From Curvularia sp. ZM96 (taxonomy: Eukaryota > Ascomycota > Dothideomycetes > Pleosporales > Pleosporaceae), in NCBI GenBank assembly GCA_022457065.1, contig JAJGBQ010000007.1:558001-622000 (forward strand): DNA of 64,000 nucleotides. The letters run 5' to 3'. Each line of letters opens with the position of its first letter. Position 1 is the stretch's first letter. The notes under the pieces are model-generated. The model did no database searches, was not told the DNA's origin, and worked only from the letters and a program-made list of their open reading frames with translations. Positions 57,001 to 64,000 of the stretch are shown one piece after another. Both the position numbers and the translations under genes were made by a program.

Positions 57001-58571
57001 GTGAGATCGAGTGGGTTCTCCAAATCTTCCGCGGTACGGCAGACGAGCCGCGCCGTTTTGAGATCGCGATCATAAAGCATGCGCACTTTGTTGATCTTGT
57101 ACAATTCTCGGGCTTGCTTGGGAATATCCGAGGCAGGAAAGTTCAAGCCCTTGTAGAGATCCTTTGTCGCCCGGGGATCCACAAGCTCGGTGACGACACG
57201 ACCGTTGAAGGTCTGGTCGAACTGGTAGATCATGACACGATGGAAGCCCGTAAGTTCCTTGACAACGCCGACCAGCACTTTCAGAAACTTTTCCAACGAG
57301 GGTGCAGCAGCGAGCTGTTCTTGCACTTGAGACATGATGTTGAAGACCTCCATAGCAGCCGCCTCGCCTTTTCTCTTCCGTGCGCTTCGCAAGATTCGCA
57401 AAGGCTTGCTTTTGATTTCTGTGCTCTCCAAAAATTCATCCTCCGTGGGCTGACTGAACAAAGTGTCTTCGGGTAAATCGGGTGTGTTATCGTTGGGCGG
57501 CACGAGTGGGTAGAGGGGGTCGTCTTCGAGCTCGAATTCGCAAATGACTAGGCCCGGGTTGGCGTCGTTCATGTGTATTGCACACCATAATTTGCGTGTC
57601 CGAGCGTGACCGGCGATCTTGATGGACATGGTGAAGACCTCGGGTCCATTGGACGTAACATTGGATTCTTCATCTTTGATAAAGTCGATGTGGTCTAACA
57701 GATTATCGGCCTGCTCTTCAGAGAAGATGTCTGTAAAACTCTCCAAAGCGAAGAGCTCCTTGGGGGTACGGCCCAGAATCCGTTGAGAGTTTTCACTTAC
57801 GACACGCACCTGCAAAGTGCCTTCGGGGTCGTCTTGCAATGCCACCAAGAGACCAAAGCCCTGCACAGCGCCCGGCAGGTGGATGGGCTCGTCTTCGCAG
57901 CGTTGTAGAGTGTCGCCTTCGCGTCCAGTTATGACCATATGCCCGCCTTCGGTTACAACATGCTTGAATCGATGTGTTACCAAACCACCCATGTCCATAC
58001 TGCTGACACCGCTCCGTGTTGAAGGTGCATGTTCGGCTTTCGCAGGCGGCGATCGACTGCCCTCGTTTAGGCTGGCGGTCGACTTGCTGGACGACATGTC
58101 GTTGAAGAGTTGTGAGGGCAGTGGCTGGCCCCCCCTTTGAGATGCCTTGGTTGCCGCATGGCGCATAGCCCACGCACGTTGTGACGCATGTGAAGAGTGC
58201 GAAGTAGCCGAGCCTTGTGAAGCTCGACGAGTATCGGACACAAGGCGGGGGTCGTTGGCTCGCGAGTAGGGGTGGAAGTAGTCGCCCTGTCCATGTGGGC
58301 CCAGGGGCGTTGACGTTGGGTCAACGCTGATAGCACTACGGATAGGGAATACACGATCCGAGGTAGAAGGACTCAGCGGACCCGTCGTTTCTGTAGTAGA
58401 AGCGCGCGACCTTGGCTTAGGTTGTGGTGCAGCAGCAAAGTCGGTGGCGTCTATGGCGGCCGATGGCGATGGCGGCTCGTCTGGTGCCGCAGGCACAGCA
58501 GGAGCTGCGCGAGAGTCGTTCTCCGAGGCAGAGACTCCATCTTCGGGGACCTGGTCCAATGGTTGAGACAT
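54033..58571 (-). CDS. fphA: Fungal phytochrome, hybrid histidine kinase
   Basis: The exons on the minus strand are 58571-54630 and 54575-54033. The intron (GTACGT...CAG) is 54 nt and in frame; the product is 1,494 residues. The N-terminus is a disordered Ser/Pro-rich stretch of about 190 residues. The PAS domain carries the biliverdin-binding Cys225 (QRCEDEPIHLPGAVQ), and the GAF domain has FPASDIPKQARELY and LRAMSPIHLKYLANM. PHY and kinase domains follow: H-box NSAHEVRTPLNAI with His804, N-box NAIQHT, SDTGAGM and LGLGLAI. The receiver has VLVAEDDPVNSRIVKKRLEK and VVLMDMQ-MPIVDG. Fungal phytochromes sense red/far-red light and temperature and signal through the HOG pathway and nuclear partners. 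The acidic C-terminal tail of about 120 residues is low-complexity. Confidence 0.96.
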   Translation of the reverse strand: MSQPLDQVPEDGVSASENDSRAAPAVPAAPDEPPSPSAAIDATDFAAAPQPKPRSRASTTETTGPLSPSTSDRVFPIRSAISVDPTSTPLGPHGQGDYFHPYSRANDPRLVSDTRRASQGSATSHSSHASQRAWAMRHAATKASQRGGQPLPSQLFNDMSSSKSTASLNEGSRSPPAKAEHAPSTRSGVSSMDMGGLVTHRFKHVVTEGGHMVITGREGDTLQRCEDEPIHLPGAVQGFGLLVALQDDPEGTLQVRVVSENSQRILGRTPKELFALESFTDIFSEEQADNLLDHIDFIKDEESNVTSNGPEVFTMSIKIAGHARTRKLWCAIHMNDANPGLVICEFELEDDPLYPLVPPNDNTPDLPEDTLFSQPTEDEFLESTEIKSKPLRILRSARKRKGEAAAMEVFNIMSQVQEQLAAAPSLEKFLKVLVGVVKELTGFHRVMIYQFDQTFNGRVVTELVDPRATKDLYKGLNFPASDIPKQARELYKINKVRMLYDRDLKTARLVCRTAEDLENPLDLTHSYLRAMSPIHLKYLANMAVRSSMSISINAFNELWGLIACHTYGPRGMRVSFPIRKMCRMIGDSASRNIERLSYASRLQARKLINTVPTQHNPSGYIIASSDDLLKLFDADFGLLSIRDETKILGTLENSQEALAMLEYLRMRKIQAVMTSTEIATDFPDLRYPPGFHVIAGMLIVPLSVDGEDFIVFFRKGQLRQVKWAGNPYEKFVKEGTEGYLEPRKSFKTWSEIVVGKCREWTEEEIETASVLCLVYGKFIEVWRQKEAALQSSQLTRLLLANSAHEVRTPLNAIINYLEIALEGALDQETRENLSRSHSASKSLIYVINDLLDLTKTEEGGPLIKGESFDLKDTIKEATDMFRNDAKRKNIEYQVIQHPGLPNHCIGDQRRIRQAISNITANAIQHTTHGSVTVEAYVAARTSQHVDIEVAVSDTGAGMNQKKLDQLFNDLEQVQTEPTSLLEDAIVPDQKKVAEQSDKSTLGLGLAIVGRIVRNMNGQLRLRSEEGKGTRFIIQLPFDLPDSELDNDSNTTTSPTGSITPQPEQPFPDVASPASAERTLIAPSLSRYGSAGEEEKLSNHVVVRRTSAGSLTSKNSLRSFKSGSSQRSDVDRLIDAIQEPPHLVGRGDASPSSRSLRPTLTKRSSLDASASDAARMRSKSLENFNSQPIVPPHQRSMPSSVPGEQTVPGSDAPITALKVPDETGSSSPVDVRRPGSILGEVLEDETPKPTAEPEPLSAEKMRVLVAEDDPVNSRIVKKRLEKLGHQVHLTVNGEECASAFCDNSKDIDVVLMDMQVRNQVCIFFNRTKLTIIQMPIVDGLTSTKMIRSFEKLHRNIYSPRAALCGRVPIIAVSASLVERDRQHYIDAGFDAWILKPISFDRLNRLMGAIVDTDIRNDCLYQPGQWEKGGWFQRGKHSADEVVTKPSGEPPVTNPSETMEEAAAAPSATAGEEHETGDIPDEQARLLQNQEEGKTEPPPPPSTTEDSAETHPTS

Positions 58572-59832
58572 GGAGGCACTGCAGCTGCCGTATGCCGTCT
58601 GATATCGTGGGCGATGGGACTGGAAGGCGAAGTTGGTCCGGGAGCCACCAAGATGCTGCTAAGGAACAGAATCACACACCCACACACACAGTCGGCTTTG
58701 GCGCTTCAACTGTCCATGAGCTTGTGGCCTGGGGAACAAGATGTGGAGCAAATCTTTGGAGCGGCCCTGGTAGGGTTGCGACGTGACTTGGCGTTATGCA
58801 GGGACCTGGAAACAGGTGGCGAGGGCGAGGACGATGACGATGGGGCGGACGGTCCCTGAAAGGCGCCCCCCTTTTTTTCGAATTTTGTCGTCGTTGTGGT
58901 CGGGGTGAGACAGAACTGGCGGCTGCATCAAGTTGGGCAGAGTTGCTGCTGGAGAGACAGGGTGCGGGGGCGGCGAGGAAATCTGGACCTCTGGAGGCCA
59001 GATTCAAGTGGGTAAGGGCGAGGACCGGGTCGTGAAGGCGGGTGGAAAGTACCAGAAGCGCCAGAAGCAGCACAGGGCGGGCTATGGCTGGCAGGGCCAG
59101 GGCATGCAGCGTGAGGCGGCGGACGTCAGTATCTCTTGAGGGCGACGTTGGACGTGTGCCCCGACGGGCTTGCCAGAGACTTGGATGGCTTCTGGCCGTC
59201 GATCGTGAACGGGTTTGGGGATAGCGGGCGCATCTCTCCGATCGACGATTCGACCCGAGTCAAGGATAGCGTCTGCACGACACGGGCGAGGCGTGAAAAG
59301 CTCTGGCGTGACCAAGGCCCGCAAGCATGGCTTTTTCACAACAATCGCATGATGGCGTTGCTGTGACCCACCCGCCTGCGCCGAGCCTACTCGTGACGTC
59401 ATTTGCCGACTGTAAGTACCAGTACAGCTTGAGGGCTGGCCACGTGACCGGCACTCGACGATCGCCTCGCGGAAAGAGCGACCCGGCTCGTGCCAAGGAT
59501 TTCGTGGTCCGAAGTACTGGTAGTCGCTGGATTACTGCTATGTCATCCCCACCCGCTGCCGTGGTGAATGCGGCACATGATCACCACACCACGGTACTCA
59601 ATCCATTTCGTCCCATGAGATACAAAACATGTCGCCCATTGCCTTCATGTGCGCGAGTTCATGAGTGTTCTGGCATGCCTGGCGACGACGACATCAGACA
59701 GCAGAGCTGTAACGGCGCGGTGGGGCGGCCAATGGCGGTTTAACACACTCTCCCACGCACACCATGCAACACTGCTCTCTGGCTGCTCACCGCACCCAAA
59801 CGCACCCTCCGCCACTACCGACTCGATCCTCA
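58572..59832. other. Divergent intergenic region phytochrome / flavoprotein gene
   Basis: GC-rich, with a short CACACACACA tract near 58677. No gene is supported. It holds both promoters. Confidence 0.5.
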
Positions 59833-61581
59833 ATGTCACCGCGCACCCTCAACGTACTCGTTGCACTCACAGACCCGTCCGCCTTCCGCTTTGGCTGCTC
59901 CATCGTCGCCCGACTGCACCGCCTCCCCAATGTATCCCTAAAGGTCATTGCCTGCAATGAATTCCCACACACCACGCCCAATGTAGTCCCACCCCAAGTC
60001 GAGCCGCTATGGCACACGTACAACGTTGATGGCACCGCGCTGCCCGGGTGGCAACATGCCGAGTTCCTCGATACCAGCGTCGCAGAGTACTGCACATGGG
60101 CCGATCTGCTGGTGCTGGCGCCACTCAACGCGGAGAACCTGGCGCGCATGTTGCATGGATTCACAACCAACTTGCACTTGCAGGTCTTGCGTAGCTGGAA
60201 TGTGTCCAAGAAGATTCTGCTCATCCCTGCCATGTCGACGCTCATGTGGGAGAATCCCATGTCGAGGAAGCAGATCAGTAAGATACGGCGCAAGTGGAAT
60301 TGGATCCGCGTCCTGCCACCCTTCCTGTGGTCCTTTGACCATTCGGGTCGCAAGTACCAGCCGTGGGTAGAAGGCCACAAAGCTTTCAACGAATCTATAC
60401 AGACGCAGATTGATCTCATGGCCGTCGGCGATCGCACCGTCGCCCTGCCTACGGCCCATCTACCCACCTTGACGTCGACCAAAAGCAAAGGCCCCCGTCT
60501 TCCGCCCGAGCTCTGGTCCATCATCCTCGAGTTCACCAGTGACTGGGAGCTAGCGACCACACTGAATGTTCACACAAATCTCCCCATACCGAAAGAATGG
60601 CGACAAGCCGCGAGCGACGAGGGGCCCAAGACACAGATGCAGAAGTTGGAATGGGCCCTGCTCACATATCCATACCCGGAGATCAAAAATGTCTTTGATG
60701 CTGAAAAACCTACACGTATATCCCGCCTTTGTATTGAGCTCATCCTGCGCTTTGCCATGGTCCCGGTGCTTGTCCATCTGGAAAAATGCCACAAGGATCT
60801 TTTCTGGAGCACCTTTGGCCATACCTTCCTACCTCACAAGGCCTCGGTATTCGGCAAGACGGAGATATTGGAGTACTGGAGAACGTCACCTGCCTTCCTC
60901 ACCAAAGAGTATTCTGCTGAGGCCATTGATGACGCGAGCCGCACAAACTCGATCCAAGCACTCGATTGGTGGTACAACTCGGGTCTTGCTCTCAAATACA
61001 CCGAGGCTGCGCTCGAGCAAGCAAGCTCTCAGGGCCATATCCATGTGCTCAAATGGTGGAAAGAGCACAGTCGCCACCGGACTACGCTGGTTCCGTCGAG
61101 CCCAATTGACGACCGCGAAGATTTGCCTCTCAAAGATACCCCTGGCAAACACCGTGACGATTTACCTCTCAAAATTGGAAAATCCATCACGTATGCGACG
61201 CAGTCTGGCTGCCTGCCCGCCATCATCTTCTGGGTCGACTCGGGCATCCCTTTCTCCCACGAGGACACCATCGCAAAGGTGGCTTCGACCCATGGCCACA
61301 CCCATATTTTAGATTACTGGCGTAAACTGCGCGGCGAGAAGATGCTCTTCGACAACCAAGTTCTCGTCGGGCCTACTAAGATGGGCCATGCCCACGTGCT
61401 CGAGTGGTGGAAACGCAGTGGCTTAAAAGTAGAGTACAAGACCTGTGATATCGAAGAGGCCCTAGAAGACGGAGTGGAGGGGGCAAAGGGCGATTCCGTA
61501 AGAAGGTGGTGGGCGTTGAACGGGTTGAACCTTGGCGTTGGGACGAGCGAGTGGATGAGAGTTAAGGTACTGGGCTCCTGA
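59833..61581 (+). CDS. Flavoprotein-fold (HAL3/PPCDC-like) protein fused to F-box-like and ankyrin-like parts
   Basis: A single exon of 582 residues from the ATG at 59833 (MSPRTLNVLVAL). The open frame reaches 23 codons further up, with no conserved sequence there. Residues about 5-190 match the flavoprotein family: NVLVALTD, WADLLVLAPLNAENLARMLHG, VLRSWNV, LLIPAMSTLMWENP. In active phosphopantothenoylcysteine decarboxylases the motif is PAMN..MW. Here Asn is Ser, the catalytic His before WAD is absent, and I see no active-site Cys loop. FMN binding without decarboxylation is therefore likely (inference). From about 220, LPPELWSIILEF looks like an F-box. The C-terminal 250 residues hold ankyrin-like repeats of the type GHIHVLKWWKEHS and GHAHVLEWWKRSG. 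Confidence 0.82.
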   Translation: MSPRTLNVLVALTDPSAFRFGCSIVARLHRLPNVSLKVIACNEFPHTTPNVVPPQVEPLWHTYNVDGTALPGWQHAEFLDTSVAEYCTWADLLVLAPLNAENLARMLHGFTTNLHLQVLRSWNVSKKILLIPAMSTLMWENPMSRKQISKIRRKWNWIRVLPPFLWSFDHSGRKYQPWVEGHKAFNESIQTQIDLMAVGDRTVALPTAHLPTLTSTKSKGPRLPPELWSIILEFTSDWELATTLNVHTNLPIPKEWRQAASDEGPKTQMQKLEWALLTYPYPEIKNVFDAEKPTRISRLCIELILRFAMVPVLVHLEKCHKDLFWSTFGHTFLPHKASVFGKTEILEYWRTSPAFLTKEYSAEAIDDASRTNSIQALDWWYNSGLALKYTEAALEQASSQGHIHVLKWWKEHSRHRTTLVPSSPIDDREDLPLKDTPGKHRDDLPLKIGKSITYATQSGCLPAIIFWVDSGIPFSHEDTIAKVASTHGHTHILDYWRKLRGEKMLFDNQVLVGPTKMGHAHVLEWWKRSGLKVEYKTCDIEEALEDGVEGAKGDSVRRWWALNGLNLGVGTSEWMRVKVLGS

Positions 61582-62500
61582 CGACAGCGTTATGATAGCA
61601 GCATCGCAGCGCACCGAATTATTCGCATCTGCCTCGTGTCTTTGAGCGTTAAAATGCGTGTTGTAAAACAATTTACCTTTCTGACGTGTTTGTATTTCCT
61701 CGTGTCTCTAAGCTTTCAGAGGCGTGTTCGGAAATATTTTACCTTTGAACATTTTCTTATTTGTCTCATGCCTCGGAGTATTACAAGGTGTCTTGTAAAA
61801 TAATTTACCTTCCAGACAGATACGTGTTTATTTGCCTCATACCTGTAAGCATTCAAGAGTGTATTAGAAGTCACTCTGTCTTCTATACATGTTTGTATTT
61901 GGCTCATGTCTCCAAGTAGTAAAAGGTGCTTCATCAGAGTTGTAGGTAGCTCTATTCCGACTATGTCTAGAAGGCAAATGATACTGCCACAAAATGTCTA
62001 AACTATCCTGGTGATTTGGGCTACAAATTAGGCGATGTTAATAGGGTGGTTTGTCTGACTACCTCAGTACACTAACAGGCAGCGTAAACGCAACAATTCC
62101 CACGGTACACTTCTGTTGGAGGGCGGAAATGGCTACTCAAAATGAGCCGAGTGCCCCGCGGCTTTCGGTGGCCGCCCCCACCGCAAGCCAAACCAGGGTA
62201 TTGTTACCCCTATCGAGACGAAGTTCGGTGAGCCTGTAGCCAATCGGGGGGTCGGAGTTTGTCGTCTCTCCATCCCTTCCCGACTCGCAGGCTAAAGCCG
62301 CTACGACGAATCCGCGGTGAGCGGAACATTCTTGTCCACCGTATCTTTTCTCCAGCACGCCTCGGTCTCTGCCACCACTTTTCTGTGCCCGCATATCCCG
62401 CCCGCATCTCGTGCCGCAGTAGGCTTTAGAAACCTCCAACTCTACCCACCGCATTCGCTTCTCGTCCACGCTCACGCATTCTCACTCCTCTTCTTCAAAA
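61582..62500. other. Intergenic with a minisatellite
   Basis: The first third is filled by the repeat at 61632-61936. The rest is the presumed promoter and leader of the cytochrome b5 gene. Confidence 0.5.
61632..61936 (+). repeat. Degenerate minisatellite, about 4.5 units of 66-71 bp
   Basis: Each unit begins CTCRTGTCT or CTCATACCT and continues with AAG/GAG, a T/C-rich joint, GTGTNNTGTAAAA, TTTACCTT and TGTTTGTATTT. Unit starts lie near 61633, 61699, 61768, 61838 and 61906. Units differ by 20-35 percent by eye. Confidence 0.75.
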
Positions 62501-63332
62501 ATGGCCGACAAGGAATTCACCTACTCCGACGTCTCGGAACACAACACCAAGAAGGACCTGTACATTGTTGTACACGACAAGGTCTACGATGCCTCAAGCT
62601 TCGTAGACGAGCACCCGTACGTCACTTTCCTGGATGTGTTCGCATAACGTGCTCGTGGCTTCCAGGTGGTCGTTATCGCAGGACCCCACCTTGAACCGCG
62701 GCGGTGGCATAAGACTATAGACTCGACAATTTACTGACATCCAATCTACAGAGGTGGTGAAGAAGTCTTGCTCGACGTCGGTGGCCAGGACTCGACAGAA
62801 GCATTCGAGGATGTCGGCCACTCGGACGAAGCCCGGGAGATTCTCGAGGGACTGCTTGTTGGAAAGCTAAAGCGCCAGGTATGATTTTTTCCCTTCTTCC
62901 AATTCACTCCCTCTCCCTCCAACTCTCCAATCCATTCGAGCGCTGCGCCTGCAAGCGCACACTTTCCGCCGAACAAGAGGCTAGCTGTACATTTGCTCGG
63001 TTTCCTGGAAACCTGTCCTCTGCCTTGCCGCGGGAAAGCCCCGCCTATCGGACATATGTCGGAACAGTTCCGAATCAGCACCACCATCCGGGACATCCTT
63101 ACGGCAACTTACTACAAGAGGGGCGAGAGAAAAAAAATACCAGACATTTCGGCTAACAGATGCATGATGACAGGAGGGTGACCCAAAGCCCAAGTCTTAC
63201 GCAGCGCCCGGCTCCACCGCTACTACCACCGACGGTGCTTCGACTGGCGTCGGCCTGTACGCTATTATTCTGCTCGGAGGCGCTCTTGCGTTCGCTGCGT
63301 ACACTTTCATGAACAAGCAGTCATCTGAATAA
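62501..63332 (+). CDS. CYB5: Cytochrome b5, tail-anchored
   Basis: The exons are 62501-62616, 62752-62878 and 63174-63332, for 133 residues. The introns are 135 and 295 nt, long for this genome. Heme ligands are His38 in DEHPGGEEVLLD and His62 in DVGHSDEAREIL, both in the b5 fold. After a short linker (GDPKPKSYAAPGS) a single hydrophobic span (GLYAIILLGGALAFAAYTF) anchors the protein in the ER membrane. It donates electrons to fatty-acid desaturases, sterol enzymes and P450s. The join at HP|GG restores the HPGG motif. Confidence 0.96.
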
Positions 63333-63791
63333 GATGCTACATGCAGACGAGAAACAGCACATGCGGAGATAATCTGCAGCACTATACCAGGATGTGCAAT
63401 GTGCCAGTGGAAGAGAGATGCAAAAAAACAAAGATGCGGTGCAGGCGACGCACCACGTTAGACGGGGATAGATGAGGGGTTCCCCGGCTTGACTGCGATG
63501 TTTGGTAAACGAACGTTGCAGGAGCTGGTGTAAGAGAAGAGCGTGGGTTTTTTTTCTCTACCTTGAACACATGGGTCGTTAGTCTGAGAGGAAAGATTTT
63601 AGACTAAGTAAAGGACAAACATTTATTCACTTTTGGAACATGCCTCTTTTTTCAGTTTTGCTGGTGAATACATTGGATTGATTGAACGAATTGTGAGACT
63701 TTTGAACGTGCTTTTGCACAACTTATGCCTCGGTCTTTTGCAGATTCGAGCCCAGAAGCACATATGAAGTTTATCTGTAGAAAAGGGTATC
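63333..63791. other. Convergent intergenic region
   Basis: No feature is seen apart from A/T runs. Confidence 0.5.
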
Positions 63792-64000
63792 TCATTCTTC
63801 TTCTTCTGCTTCTTGATCTTCGCCAAGCAAATCTTGGTCGTCTATAACCTAAACACACAAAACTTTTACATATTCCTAAACACATTACCGCTAGCATTCC
63901 TCCTCTGGCCGTCTCTCCTGCGATCATGACGCTGCTGCTGCTCATCATCACTGTGACCATTACCCTGCCGCTTCTTCTGCTTGCGCTCAGGCGCGAACGT
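63792..64000 (-). CDS. C-terminal end of a charged protein, truncated by window edge
   Basis: Exon pieces are 64000-63889 and 63841-63792, with a 46-nt intron (GTAATG...TAG). The visible protein end is basic (FAPERKQKKRQGNG, then RHDRRRDGQRRNAS) and passes into an acidic terminus (DDQDLLGEDQEAEEEE). The splice is chosen because it alone joins the charged frame to this acidic end. Other frames through the same intron are possible. The family is not recognisable from 53 residues. Confidence 0.5.

Overview
The window is nuclear DNA from a filamentous ascomycete, most likely a Dothideomycete of the order Pleosporales (inference). The genes are well spaced and have short introns (about 46-60 nt, GT...AG, CTAAC-type branch sites). 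The gene set is typical of moulds: STE20, a hybrid-kinase phytochrome, an Asp f 4-type secreted protein and several HET-domain genes. All gene models here were spliced by hand from the sequence.

Layout. 1-0.9 kb: truncated HET/ankyrin gene. 5.2-6.3 kb: Asp f 4-like secreted protein. 7.7-11.5 kb: KAR2/BiP, interrupted by a 1.57-kb intron that carries its own gene. 13.2-16.6 kb: a DUF1769 protein and a membrane/secreted protein of unknown function. 16.9-19.9 kb: divergent GPI16 and LUC7. 20.9-24.9 kb: divergent MAK5 and TRM7. 26.6-32.5 kb: STE20 kinase and HSE1 (ESCRT-0). 34.3-47.7 kb: an accessory stretch with an amino-acid permease whose 3' end looks disturbed, two HET genes, a RIP-like mutated relic of one HET gene, a six-TM membrane protein, a pair of related small secreted proteins (one broken by a single stop) and a CorA-like channel. 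48.9-63.3 kb: core genes again, namely an SCP160/vigilin multi-KH protein, a phytochrome histidine kinase, a flavoprotein/F-box-like/ankyrin-like fusion and cytochrome b5. A basic-to-acidic protein runs off the right edge.

The most striking object is at 8.27-9.84 kb. A complete 391-codon gene for a GIY-YIG-type nuclease with two C2H2 zinc fingers lies, in sense orientation, inside a spliceosomal intron of the essential chaperone gene KAR2. The last codons of the nuclease gene also form the branch site and 3' splice site, and its stop codon is made of the first three bases of the next KAR2 exon. A perfect 18-nt inverted repeat lies 66 nt from the 5' splice site and 65 nt from the 3' splice site, so pairing in the pre-mRNA would loop out about 1.4 kb and bring the splice sites together. 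This looks like a homing-endonuclease strategy that uses a spliceosomal intron instead of a self-splicing intron or intein. The architecture is read directly from the sequence; the homing activity is inference.
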